Origin: UBA9300 sp032260385
GTDB taxonomy: Bacteria > Bacteroidota > Bacteroidia > Bacteroidales > VadinHA17
DNA: 64,000 bases
Reading direction: 5' to 3'
Assembly: GCA_032260385.1 (NCBI GenBank)
Contig: JAVVEL010000014.1
Coordinates: 1-64,000 of the forward strand
The number at the start of each line of letters is the position of its first letter. The first letter of the stretch is position 1. The position numbers were made by a program, and so were the translations under genes. The notes beneath the pieces are model-generated. The model worked only from the letters and a program-made list of their open reading frames with translations, did not search any database and had not been told where the DNA came from. This document shows positions 56,214-64,000 of this stretch, piece after piece.

Positions 56214-56707
56214 TATTCAAATATTTTTTTCAATATACGTTCAAATTTTCCTGATATGGAGTAAGCATAAGTATCGTGATCCATTGATCTGACATTGATC
56301 CAGTGCACATACATTACATCATCAATTATATCCACCGCTATTGTTCCCGGTGTCATGGTTATTGAATTTGCCAGTATTGTCCTTGCCAGTGAACCCTGCA
56401 AAGTCAGCTTAACCCTTACAATCCCTGGTTTTATTGGCAAGGCGGGGTGAAGAACCCTGTAGGCAACATCAAAGTTGGCTTTCACACATTGCCATATGAA
56501 GTAGATTATATAAATGATCATCCAGAACCAGCGCACAGGATTGATCATTTTGCTAACATCAAAATTAAAATATCTCGCAAATATAATAGTGGTCAGCAGG
56601 GATATAACTGCTCCTGCGACAAGGTTTTGCCATCCCACGTTGCTTGTGAGTAGGAGCCATGTGGCAAAACAGATCAGGTAATATATCAGAACATTTATTA
56701 CTCTCAT
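56213..56707 (-). CDS. mnhE: MnhE/MrpE-like antiporter subunit
   Basis: A 164-residue protein with N-terminal helices (about 6-40 and 55-80) followed by a soluble part. The family stretch ANSITMTPGTIAVDI is present, then VMYVHWINVRS. Role: a structural part of the Mrp module. It lies 3 bases after the MnhD-like gene and 1-base-coupled to MnhF. Confidence 0.92.
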   Translation of the reverse strand: MRVINVLIYYLICFATWLLLTSNVGWQNLVAGAVISLLTTIIFARYFNFDVSKMINPVRWFWMIIYIIYFIWQCVKANFDVAYRVLHPALPIKPGIVRVKLTLQGSLARTILANSITMTPGTIAVDIIDDVMYVHWINVRSMDHDTYAYSISGKFERILKKIFE

Positions 56708-56710
56708 AGG

Positions 56711-58222
56711 TCAGTATATTACGGATAAAAGTGCGTTTACTGCGTTTAACAGGAAAGTATCCCGTATTCCGGGTATTAATATCAGGCTCATTGCCAGGCA
56801 CAGTATTGCCATAATAATCATTGGCAAATACATCAGGAAGGGCACCTCCTTTGCATTCGACAGTGTTGTTCTTGCCTTGTCGAAGAATGTGTACCTCTGT
56901 ACCTTCATAAAGGAAGCCAGTGTTATAATGCTGACAAAAACAGCCAGGAGGGCAACAAAATAGAACCTTCCCTGGACGGCAGCTATTATAATTATCAGCT
57001 TGCTGAAGAATCCATTAAACGGTGGTATGCCGCTGATAGACAGTGATGCCCCCATTGAAGTAACTGAAGTTATGGGCATCTGGTTGGCCAGGCCACCCAG
57101 GTTTTTAAGGTCTCGTGTTCCCGTTGAATATTCCACTGCACCGGCATTAAGGAAGAGCAGGCCTTTAAAGGCTGCGTGGTTAAACATATGAAAGAGTCCG
57201 CCGGCAAGTGCCAGGGCAGCCACCTGCATATCACCCTCTTTGGCGATTATCAACATCGCAATACCGGCAGCAGTCATCACGTATCCCATCTGGCTTATGC
57301 TGTGGTAGGCCAGCAACCTTTTCATATCCCACTGTCCTATGGCAAGCAGCACGCCGACAACCATCGATATAACTCCTATTGTGGTGATCACATAACTCAC
57401 TTCAGCAACAATGGGGAACATGGTAAAGAACAGACGGAGCAGGGCATACACGCCAATTGCCTTTATCAGTACCCCCGACAGCATTGCTGAGATTGGAGAA
57501 GGTGCTGATGAGTGAGCATCAGGTAACCAGGCATGGAAGGGTATCATCGCTGCCTTCAAGCCGAAACCTGCTACCATGAATAATTGTATGAACAGCACTA
57601 CAGGCCCTCCCGAACCGGATCTGATCACCTCTGCAACATCTGTAATGTTGAGTGTCCCGGTATACCAGTAAGTCATTGCCAGAGAAAAAAGTATGAGTAG
57701 TGACGCTATTCCTCCCAGCACCTGGTACTTGAATGAAGCTTCAAGTTCATCCCTGGAGCTGCCAAAAGCCACCAGGGCATATGATGCTATCACCGATATT
57801 TCCAGGAATACAAACATGTTAAAGAGATCTCCGGTCATAACCACTCCGTTCATGCCGGCCACCATAAGAGAGAACAGGGAATAATAATAATTCTCACCTG
57901 TAAATTTGTTTATATAGGGTATTGAGAAGAGACCTGCCATCATACCGATGATGTTCACCACCAGGAGCATCATGATGCTCAGCCCGTCAGCCACAAGGTG
58001 AATGCCAACAGGAATATTATTGACAGGCTCCCATCCGCCAACCATGTATGTTACTGAACCATCCCCGACAGTGAAGAGAAGGCGGAAGGCAATAACAACC
58101 ATGGCCAGCATCCCTGCCGCCGGCAGGAACCTGTAGATGCCAGGTATCAGCTTCCAGATCAGGGGAATCAGGAAGGCTGTTCCCAGCGGTATTATTATAA
58201 AAAGAGGTATGAGTGAGTCCAT
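56711..58222 (-). CDS. mnhD: MnhD/NuoN-like proton-conducting antiporter subunit
   Basis: A 503-residue antiporter-like subunit with about 14 membrane helices. Hallmarks are GDLFNMFVFLEISVIASY, PFHAWLPDAHSSAPSPISAM with the following Lys of GVLIKAIGVYAL, and YHSISQMGYV. The key Glu of helix 5 and the Lys of helix 7 thus look present, so it should conduct ions. It corresponds to MbhH of the Pyrococcus membrane-bound hydrogenase and to MrpD. A second antiporter-like subunit, larger, is encoded 1.4 kb upstream in the operon. Confidence 0.9.
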   Translation of the reverse strand: MDSLIPLFIIIPLGTAFLIPLIWKLIPGIYRFLPAAGMLAMVVIAFRLLFTVGDGSVTYMVGGWEPVNNIPVGIHLVADGLSIMMLLVVNIIGMMAGLFSIPYINKFTGENYYYSLFSLMVAGMNGVVMTGDLFNMFVFLEISVIASYALVAFGSSRDELEASFKYQVLGGIASLLILFSLAMTYWYTGTLNITDVAEVIRSGSGGPVVLFIQLFMVAGFGLKAAMIPFHAWLPDAHSSAPSPISAMLSGVLIKAIGVYALLRLFFTMFPIVAEVSYVITTIGVISMVVGVLLAIGQWDMKRLLAYHSISQMGYVMTAAGIAMLIIAKEGDMQVAALALAGGLFHMFNHAAFKGLLFLNAGAVEYSTGTRDLKNLGGLANQMPITSVTSMGASLSISGIPPFNGFFSKLIIIIAAVQGRFYFVALLAVFVSIITLASFMKVQRYTFFDKARTTLSNAKEVPFLMYLPMIIMAILCLAMSLILIPGIRDTFLLNAVNALLSVIY

Positions 58223-58225
58223 CGC

Positions 58226-58564
58226 TTAACCCTTTAAGGTGTTTATCTTATCAATATCAAATGTCTTGTACTTCTTATAAAGCCTGATGGCTATAGCCAG
58301 CAAGAGGGCTGTTGTAGCCAGTCCGATAACAATAGCTGTAAGAACAAAAGCCTGTGGCAGGGGATCAACAACAAGGCCTGCAGGCCCTGAAGGATTAATA
58401 ATCGGCGCTTCTCCCCCTTCTATATATCCTATCAATGTCAGGAAAAGGTAGAGGCTATATTCCATTACAGAGAGGCCAATAATTATCTTTATCAGGTTTC
58501 GCCTGGTCAGCACCCCGTAGAGCCCTACGAGAAAGAGTATGAAACAAAGAAGGTATGTAAGCAT
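58226..58564 (-). CDS. mnhC: MnhC/NuoK-like antiporter subunit
   Basis: A 112-residue protein with three helices. Conserved Mrp-C/NuoK features: GLYGVLTRRNLIKIIIGLSVMEYSLYLFL, of which the core is RRNLIKIIIGLSVMEYS with the membrane Glu, and PLPQAFVLTAIVIGLATTA. It would form part of the ion path, like MbhG. It lies 1 base after MnhB-like and 3 bases before MnhD-like genes. Confidence 0.92.
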   Translation of the reverse strand: MLTYLLCFILFLVGLYGVLTRRNLIKIIIGLSVMEYSLYLFLTLIGYIEGGEAPIINPSGPAGLVVDPLPQAFVLTAIVIGLATTALLLAIAIRLYKKYKTFDIDKINTLKG

Positions 58565-58565
58565 C

Positions 58566-58997
58566 TCAATCCTCCGTTTTAAATATTACAAATGCAAGAA
58601 ATATGGATAACAAAGCTGCCGCCACTTCAATGCCAATAAAGATGTTATAAAGAGGCATAAGACCAGCACTGAACAATTCCCCGGGTGTCCCACCGGGTAA
58701 TAAGTTTTTGAAGAAGACCGGCACCGCAAGTAATAATCCGCCTGTAGCAAGTAAAAGGAAGCAGAAAATACCGGCACCTTCAAACAGTGATGACTCCTCT
58801 TTTTCCTTATTGAGCCTGAAATACTGGATGCCATTTGCTATCACAAGCAGGATGAAGGATCCTGCTATTATTATGCCCCCGGCAAAACCGCCCCCGGGGC
58901 TGAGGTGACCATGCAGCACTATATAGCAACCGTAGAGGAAAACCAGCCCCGAAAGCAGCGCTGTCACATTTTTCACTATTATTGTCATACCTTTCAT
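58566..58997 (-). CDS. mnhB: MnhB/MrpB-like antiporter subunit
   Basis: A 143-residue protein with four helices and the signature HGHLSPGGGFAGGIIIAGSF. It corresponds to MbhF in archaeal Mbh or the MnhB domain of MrpB. It lies 5 bases after the fused MbhD/MbhE-like gene. Confidence 0.92.
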   Translation of the reverse strand: MKGMTIIVKNVTALLSGLVFLYGCYIVLHGHLSPGGGFAGGIIIAGSFILLVIANGIQYFRLNKEKEESSLFEGAGIFCFLLLATGGLLLAVPVFFKNLLPGGTPGELFSAGLMPLYNIFIGIEVAAALLSIFLAFVIFKTED

Positions 58998-59002
58998 AGC
59001 CT

Positions 59003-59563
59003 CTACTTTTTATGTGTTTTTAACCTTAGTATTGCAAGAATTCCCATGACCGCCGTAAAAAGGATGGTAGCCTCACCAAGGGTATCAAAGCCCCTGTAGT
59101 CAAGTAAAACACTCGTCACCAGGTTTACACTTCCCGTTGCTTCAACCCCTTTTTCAATGTATTCAGTGGCCATGCGTGTGTGGTGAACGCCCAGTGGTTC
59201 AAGGCCTGCAATCACCTGGTTGAAGAAATATACCAGGAAAAAGCCGGCAACAAGGGCAAAGAATATATATGCAAGATTTCTCACATTTATGTATGACTGC
59301 CCCCTGACTACTATTGTATCACTCTTTTCCAGGTCTTCCCTGGTGCTTATTATCAGAACCGAGACCATTATAATAAGGGATATCGTTTCAACCACTATCT
59401 GCACAATGGCAAGGTCAGGGGCCTTAAGGACCAGGAAGCCAATCACCAGGCTGTAACCCACTACTCCATATGATACGATGGCCGAGAGAAGGTCCCTGGC
59501 ATGAAGCGCATGAATGGCTCCGGCAATCATCAGTATCAATACAATTATTAGTGTTGTCTCCAT
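59003..59563 (-). CDS. Fused MbhD/MbhE-like subunit (DUF4040 plus MnhB N-terminal-like)
   Basis: A 186-residue membrane protein. Residues about 1-75 match the DUF4040/MbhD part (RDLLSAIVSYGVVGYSLVIG and KAPDLAIVQIVVET, including the conserved Asp and Glu), which in full-length MrpA lies near the C-terminus. Residues about 85-186 match MbhE/MnhB-N (VTSVLLDYRGFDTLGEATIL). In Pyrococcus Mbh these are two proteins. It lies 13 bases after the NuoL-like gene; together the two genes amount to a split MrpA. Confidence 0.85.
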   Translation of the reverse strand: METTLIIVLILMIAGAIHALHARDLLSAIVSYGVVGYSLVIGFLVLKAPDLAIVQIVVETISLIIMVSVLIISTREDLEKSDTIVVRGQSYINVRNLAYIFFALVAGFFLVYFFNQVIAGLEPLGVHHTRMATEYIEKGVEATGSVNLVTSVLLDYRGFDTLGEATILFTAVMGILAILRLKTHKK

Positions 59564-59575
59564 ATTATTTAATAC

Positions 59576-61444
59576 TTAAATGAGCATTATTATCAGCAAG
59601 ATGACAAGACCTGATATCAGCCATGTTATATAAAAGGGAAGGATACCTGTATGTGCAGCACTGAACATCTTATTAAATGAAAGCACAATATTTTTCCCCA
59701 CATCATATATATCAAACCATTTCCTGGCAGCAGCCCGGTAAAGGGGTGCAAAGAAGGATGCCTGGCTAATGGTTTTGTAGAAATCGAGTACACTGATACC
59801 TGATTCTTCAGGTTCGGGTTCGCCACCTATGAAACTGTCACTGACACGGAATTTCTTAATATTACCGGCCAGGTATATCAGTACGCCTATGATCATTGAG
59901 ACGAGAACCATTAAGGAAACCAGGCCTGCCTGCCATTGACCGCTGTACTCTAAACCACCGGTTAGAGGTGCTATTACCTTTGGTATGACAAACGAGGTGG
60001 CAAAGACCCCTGTCAGAATACATATCAGGGCAAGGATAGAAATGGGTACTATCATTGTTGCTCTGGCTTCGTATGAGTCCTTTACCGGTTCTCTTCCCTT
60101 GCCAAGGAAAACCCCTGCAAGCAGTTTTATGAAACTGGCCAGTGTAAGGGCGGAGCCCAGTACTGCAAGGCCAAGCCAGATTACCCATAGTTTGTTGGCT
60201 ATCCCCGCACCCGTACCAAAATCTATAATCCCCTGGTAAATGACCCATTTGGATGCAAAACCGTTAAGTGGCGGCACCCCTGAGATTGACAGGGCAAAGA
60301 TCAGTGCGGCCAGGAAAGTAACGGGCATGTAGCGCGGTGAAACCCGCAGGTTTTCTATTTTATCAGATCCGAACCTGTGCTCCACATTACCGGCAACAAG
60401 GAAAAGTCCTGATTTATACAATGCATTATTCACCATATGAAACAGGCCTCCGGCTATACCCAGGGGAGTGCCCAGGCCCAGGCCCAGCACCATATATCCT
60501 ACCTGAGAAACGGCATGATAGCCAAGCATCTGTTTCATATTGTGCTGAGCCAGTGCCATCATTACACCAATGATAATAGTAAGTACTCCGAGCAGCACAA
60601 GTACAAAGGTGATCCATTCAGTGAGGGTGAAGATCTCGGTGCATATCCTGAACATGAAATATATGCCAAGCAGTTTGTCTATGGAGGCAGGCATAAGAGC
60701 TGTAGATGAAGCCGGTGCCTTCTTTGCAAAGTCAGGCATCCAGGTATGGAAAGGTACGGCTCCTGCCTTTGTGAAGGCTCCGATCAGCAGGCAGAAAAAA
60801 GCAACAGCACCCAGAGCAGGAGTAGTGTCAATGCCTGCACCACTGATGGCAAATGAACCACTTATCTTTTGAACAATGGCTATACCCAGAAGCATTATGG
60901 TATCGGAAGCCCCAACAATAATCATCGTCTTCTTGGCTGCCCCGGCTCCCTCTTCATCTGAACCCTCGATAAGTTTGTACAGGGTTATGCATAGTATTCC
61001 CCAGCAAAAAATAAAGAATAACAGGTGATCTGAAATAACGGCCAAGGCCGAGAAGGACATTGTTAATAGGATATACGAATAATACCTTCTGATCTTATGA
61101 TTAGGGCTTGTATATCTCAATGAATACAGGGTGATGATGAAACTGAAGAAGCATATCAGCAATATCAGCAACCTTGACAGCTCATCGAAGTTGAGTGTCC
61201 CCAGGTGACGCACCACTTCGTCAAAGGCCGGCAAAGATGCGGCCAGGCCCGGGATAATGGTAAGTGTCAGGTGGCCTGCCAGGCCCTTGCCCGCATAGAG
61301 CACTATGGAAAAGGCAAATGCCAGGCCACTTACGATTACAGCCATAATTCCCGTGAATTTTCTCATTGACTCCGGGATAAGCATCAGCAAGAGGCCTGCT
61401 GCCAGAGGTATCCATATTATATATAATAATTCGTCCATAGCCAA
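59576..61444 (-). CDS. NuoL/MrpA-N-like antiporter subunit
   Basis: A 622-residue protein with about 16 membrane helices. Hallmarks: PFHTWMPDFAKKAPASSTALMPASIDKL (core PFHTWMPDFAKKAPASSTAL) with a following Lys, and YHAVSQVGYMVLGLG, plus the PPLNGFASKW loop. The C-terminal 130 residues contain an amphipathic stretch (KTISQASFFAPLYRAAARKWFD) that could be a lateral helix. Together with the MnhD-like subunit it gives two antiporter-like subunits, where Pyrococcus Mbh has one. It follows the large subunit gene by 4 bases. Confidence 0.9.
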   Translation of the reverse strand: MAMDELLYIIWIPLAAGLLLMLIPESMRKFTGIMAVIVSGLAFAFSIVLYAGKGLAGHLTLTIIPGLAASLPAFDEVVRHLGTLNFDELSRLLILLICFFSFIITLYSLRYTSPNHKIRRYYSYILLTMSFSALAVISDHLLFFIFCWGILCITLYKLIEGSDEEGAGAAKKTMIIVGASDTIMLLGIAIVQKISGSFAISGAGIDTTPALGAVAFFCLLIGAFTKAGAVPFHTWMPDFAKKAPASSTALMPASIDKLLGIYFMFRICTEIFTLTEWITFVLVLLGVLTIIIGVMMALAQHNMKQMLGYHAVSQVGYMVLGLGLGTPLGIAGGLFHMVNNALYKSGLFLVAGNVEHRFGSDKIENLRVSPRYMPVTFLAALIFALSISGVPPLNGFASKWVIYQGIIDFGTGAGIANKLWVIWLGLAVLGSALTLASFIKLLAGVFLGKGREPVKDSYEARATMIVPISILALICILTGVFATSFVIPKVIAPLTGGLEYSGQWQAGLVSLMVLVSMIIGVLIYLAGNIKKFRVSDSFIGGEPEPEESGISVLDFYKTISQASFFAPLYRAAARKWFDIYDVGKNIVLSFNKMFSAAHTGILPFYITWLISGLVILLIIMLI

Positions 61445-61448
61445 TAAT

Positions 61449-62642
61449 TTACATCTTCATTTTCAAGTTTTTGCTTTTCTCCTGGGATAGCCTTATCAGG
61501 TCAAGACCGTTCATAATCTGCTTTCCGGTGGAATAATCATATGCATAGGCCATTCTTTCAGTACAGCAATAGCATGGATCCACTGCTGCCAGTATTATTG
61601 TGGCATCGGCTATTGTTTGTCCTACACAAGATTTTTTGAAGGTCGAGATATTGGTATAACTTGGAGCCCTCACCTTATGCCTCACAGGTGAGTTTGATCC
61701 ATCGGTCTTCACAAAGTGGAAAACCTCACCCCGGGGGGCTTCTGCCCTGCCAAAACCATAACCCGGGGGTATTTCCTTTGCCGGATTATAGATATCCCCT
61801 TCGGGGGTGCGGGCCATCTTATCGAGGCACTGTTTGATTATGGAAGCCGATTCGTACATCTCAAGGAGCCTGACCTCCGCCTTTGCAAAGACATCACAAC
61901 CATCGGAGGTAATCACCTTCCAGTCAACCAGCGGATACGCTGCGTATGGATCATCACGCCTGACATCTATTGCAATCCCTGAAGCCCTGGCCGTAGGCCC
62001 AACAGCAGCATAATCAATAATATCTTCTTTGGTGAGTATGCCCACTTTCCTGGTACGGGCATGAATAACGGGGTCATCCATTACAGCGCCGGTAAGGAGA
62101 TCCAGTTTGGGTTTGATGGTATCCAGCATCTTCTTTATGTCACTTATATGAGAGTTCGGGATATCCCTCCTGACCCCTCCTATTCTGAACATAGCATAGT
62201 TATTACGGTTGCCCGTAACCTTTTCAAAGATATCAAGTACCATCTCGCGGTATTTCCAGGCCCACATGAATACAGTATTATAGCCAAGGAAATGGCCTGC
62301 CAGTCCAACCCATAAAAGATGACTGTGGATACGTTCCAGTTCCCCTATTATGGTTCTTATGTATTTGGCCCTGTCGGGAACCTCCACCCTGCCCACTTCC
62401 TCCATTGCGTTGGCAAAGGCAAAGGGATGGGAAGTGGAGCATATCCCGCATATCCTTTCAACAACGAAAAAAACCTGGTCAAAAGTTTTTGATTCATTGA
62501 TTTTTTCAATCCCCCTGTGATTATATCCTGTTTCCCATTCTATATCCCTTACTATCTCGCCCTCGCAGTAGAGTTTAAATAGTTCGGGTTCCTCCTGGAG
62601 CGGGTGATATGGACCTATTGGAATTACCGTTTTTGTACTCAT
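61449..62642 (-). CDS. [NiFe] hydrogenase large (catalytic) subunit, group 4 (Mbh/Ech type)
   Basis: A 397-residue catalytic subunit, homologous to NuoD. Both nickel-binding cysteine pairs are intact: ERICGICSTSHPFAFANA near residue 63 and DPCYCCTERM near residue 354. This separates it from NuoD and from Mbx-type complexes that have lost cysteines. A 34-residue tail (starting MAYAYD) follows Arg363 in TER; cleavage between Arg and Met, as in HycE, is likely and would be done by the protease encoded in this operon. The start MSTKTVIPIGPYHP matches the Mbh/Ech type. It follows the NuoC-like gene with a 4-base overlap. Confidence 0.95.
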   Translation of the reverse strand: MSTKTVIPIGPYHPLQEEPELFKLYCEGEIVRDIEWETGYNHRGIEKINESKTFDQVFFVVERICGICSTSHPFAFANAMEEVGRVEVPDRAKYIRTIIGELERIHSHLLWVGLAGHFLGYNTVFMWAWKYREMVLDIFEKVTGNRNNYAMFRIGGVRRDIPNSHISDIKKMLDTIKPKLDLLTGAVMDDPVIHARTRKVGILTKEDIIDYAAVGPTARASGIAIDVRRDDPYAAYPLVDWKVITSDGCDVFAKAEVRLLEMYESASIIKQCLDKMARTPEGDIYNPAKEIPPGYGFGRAEAPRGEVFHFVKTDGSNSPVRHKVRAPSYTNISTFKKSCVGQTIADATIILAAVDPCYCCTERMAYAYDYSTGKQIMNGLDLIRLSQEKSKNLKMKM

Positions 62643-63109
62643 GACTTTGAGGTTTTTTTGTTGTCACGTGAGGGATGCGCAAAGGGATGCTCTGTCTCCT
62701 CCCAGTTTTCACCTGAAATGAGGGGGATGAGGTTCGGGTGGTTAACAAACTTAATCCCGAAAAGCTCATGTATTTCCCTTTCAATCCAGTTAGCGGCGTT
62801 GATGAGATTTGCCATTGATTCCACTTCCGGATTCCGTCCGTCAAGGCTGATCATCAGGTTTATTATGTAACCTGTGCTGTCATCACTGAAATGGTAGATA
62901 ATATCATAACCATGATCAGTATTCATCCCCGAAGCTATAATGAAGCGGAATTGCAGTTCATCAAGAAAATAATTGGCAATTTCCAGCAGTGCCTCTTTTC
63001 GTATCTGCACCACCAGTCTCTTGTTTTGAAGAACCATTAAACCCAGAATGTCGCTGTTGAAGTTCAGCCTGAGGATATCCGGGAATATTTCAAAATTAAC
63101 GGCTGGCAT
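62639..63109 (-). CDS. NuoC-like subunit (MbhK/EchD-like)
   Basis: A 156-residue soluble subunit. The 30-kDa-subunit signature is clear: NWIEREIHELFGIKFVNHPNL, of which the core is EREIHELFGIKF. The protein ends PFAHPSRDN and a basic tail. It supports the small and large subunits at the membrane face. The large subunit starts within its last codons (overlap of 4 bases). Confidence 0.9.
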   Translation of the reverse strand: MPAVNFEIFPDILRLNFNSDILGLMVLQNKRLVVQIRKEALLEIANYFLDELQFRFIIASGMNTDHGYDIIYHFSDDSTGYIINLMISLDGRNPEVESMANLINAANWIEREIHELFGIKFVNHPNLIPLISGENWEETEHPFAHPSRDNKKTSKS

Positions 63110-63114
63110 GGTAA

Positions 63115-63525
63115 TTATTTATTTAACAATTTTACTATTCCGGCCAGTATGGCCTCCGGTTTAGGCGGGCAACCGGGTATATAGGCATCGACCGGGATTA
63201 TTTTATCTACCGGGCCTGCAAAGGTGTTGCCCTCGGCAAAAATACCTCCTGTACAACCACATGCACCAAAAGCGACCACCAGGATTGGCTTGGGGGCCTG
63301 ATTATACAGCTTCAAAAGCCTGTCGCGGCATTTCCTGTTTATTGAGCCTGAAACAAGCAATACATCTGCATGCCGGATACTCCCTATAAGCTGCATCCCG
63401 AATCTTTCGATGTCGTACCTTGAGGTAAGACAGTCGAGAATCTCTATGTCGCAGTTATTGCATGAGGCTCCACCAAAATGGAATACCCACAAAGATTTTC
63501 TGAAACAATAACTTCCTAAACTCAA
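63115..63525 (-). CDS. [NiFe] hydrogenase small subunit, NuoB-like (MbhJ/EchC type)
   Basis: A 136-residue subunit holding the proximal 4Fe-4S cluster next to the NiFe site. Cysteine ligands are seen in GASCNNCDIEIL, GACGCTGG and IPGCPPKP, as in group 4 small subunits. It is short, without the extra clusters and Tat signal of periplasmic hydrogenases, so the complex faces the cytoplasm. It precedes the NuoC-like gene by 5 bases. Confidence 0.93.
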   Translation of the reverse strand: MSLGSYCFRKSLWVFHFGGASCNNCDIEILDCLTSRYDIERFGMQLIGSIRHADVLLVSGSINRKCRDRLLKLYNQAPKPILVVAFGACGCTGGIFAEGNTFAGPVDKIIPVDAYIPGCPPKPEAILAGIVKLLNK

Positions 63526-63537
63526 TTTTATATCTTT

Positions 63538-64000
63538 TTACAGTTTAATAATTGACAGTACTATCGCAATCACCGCTACCAGGTTCATCCAGATAAAGAA
63601 GAATCTCATAGCCTGGTCTAACCTCAGTCTCGGATTAGTATTCCGTATAAGAGTAATAAGAAGCAGTATTAGTGCCAGCTTCAGGACTGACCACAGTATT
63701 CCGGTTCCACTTAAATTAAAGCCCCCCATCAGGAGTGTCACCATCAACGAGGGCAGTGCAAGAAGCATAATGTACCTCGCCATTTTTATTATGGCATAAG
63801 CACTGCCGGAATATTCAATAAATACCCCGTGGGCTATTTCAGATTCGGCCTCCGACATATCGAAGGGCACCAGGGCCAGCTTTGCCTGCACAACAAAGAG
63901 TATCACAATAAAGAGCAAGACCCCTGATATTGATCCTATGAATGCACCCCCTTCCTGTTGTGCTGCAATAATATCTGATATAGACAGGTTCATTCCGCTC
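63538..64000 (-). CDS. NuoH-like membrane anchor subunit (MbhM/EchB), partial
   Basis: The C-terminal half of the NuoH-like membrane subunit, which docks the peripheral arm on the antiporter arm. The family stretch PFDMSEAESEIAHGVFIEYSG (core FDMSEAESEIAHG) and four to five helices are visible. The protein is normally about 300 residues; the frame remains open to the window edge, and the Met at 63993 is internal. Its ATG and any further upstream genes lie outside the window. It is followed by the small-subunit gene after 12 bases. Confidence 0.9.
   Translation of the reverse strand, partial: SGMNLSISDIIAAQQEGGAFIGSISGVLLFIVILFVVQAKLALVPFDMSEAESEIAHGVFIEYSGSAYAIIKMARYIMLLALPSLMVTLLMGGFNLSGTGILWSVLKLALILLLITLIRNTNPRLRLDQAMRFFFIWMNLVAVIAIVLSIIKL

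Noticed and set aside
61449..63525. The cluster as respiratory complex I
   Set aside because: The NuoD-like protein keeps both nickel CxxC pairs, hyp genes and a maturation protease are linked, and NuoE/F/G genes are absent here.

Overview
The window is chromosomal DNA from a Bacteroidota bacterium, most likely an anaerobic or fermentative member of the Bacteroidales/Marinilabiliales side of the phylum. Evidence for the phylum: a SusC/SusD pair, an S46 dipeptidyl-peptidase, a two-component propeller regulator, many lipoproteins with short spacers, promoters with the -7 box TAnnTTTG rather than a TATAAT-type -10, and few Shine-Dalgarno sequences. Evidence for an anaerobic life: a multi-subunit group 4 [NiFe] hydrogenase with an Mrp-type cation antiporter module and a full set of hyp maturation genes, plus a two-subunit B12-dependent methylmalonyl-CoA mutase. 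The genus cannot be read from the sequence alone.

Layout. 1-410: 3' end of an IS3-family insertion sequence, cut by the window edge. 579-5062: SusD-like and SusC-like outer-membrane uptake pair (minus strand). 5286-9774: dnaE, trxA and a LOG-family gene. 9777-15296: two-gene minus operon, a TPR/caspase-fold protein followed by a membrane beta-propeller protein with a SpoIIE-type phosphatase. 15447-17852: ribD divergent from prmC-recX. 17849-24732: two small membrane proteins, a thioredoxin-fold protein, methylmalonyl-CoA mutase mutA-mutB, and prfB with its programmed +1 frameshift and a 63-bp duplication of its 3' end. 24815-38688: mainly plus-strand genes, including four exported peptidases or amidohydrolases (M20, S46, M1, M28), both ribonucleases H (rnhB, rnhA), a SiaC-like DUF1987 protein, a prolyl-tRNA editing protein, MarC and a DUF5916 protein. 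38771-46559: an SDR oxidoreductase divergent from a GH31-GH2-GH5 glycosidase cluster. 46769-48580: response regulator and histidine kinase.

48722-64000 is a hydrogenase island. hypC-hypD-hypE run on the plus strand and meet, with overlapping 3' ends, a long minus-strand operon that reads (in transcription order) NuoH-like subunit (cut by the window edge), small subunit, NuoC-like subunit, catalytic large subunit, NuoL-like antiporter subunit, a fused MbhD/MbhE-like subunit, MnhB, MnhC, MnhD, MnhE, MnhF, MnhG, a HycF-like ferredoxin subunit, a C-terminal maturation protease, hypF, hypA and hypB. The structural genes predict a membrane complex that takes electrons from reduced ferredoxin to protons and couples this to H+ or Na+ translocation, as in the archaeal Mbh complex. 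The Hyp proteins build and insert the NiFe(CN)2CO centre and the protease finishes the large subunit. The rest of the window fits a heterotroph that secretes peptidases and glycosidases, ferments the products and can channel succinate/propionate carbon through methylmalonyl-CoA. No gene-free stretch exceeds 300 bases and I saw no tRNA, rRNA or CRISPR array.
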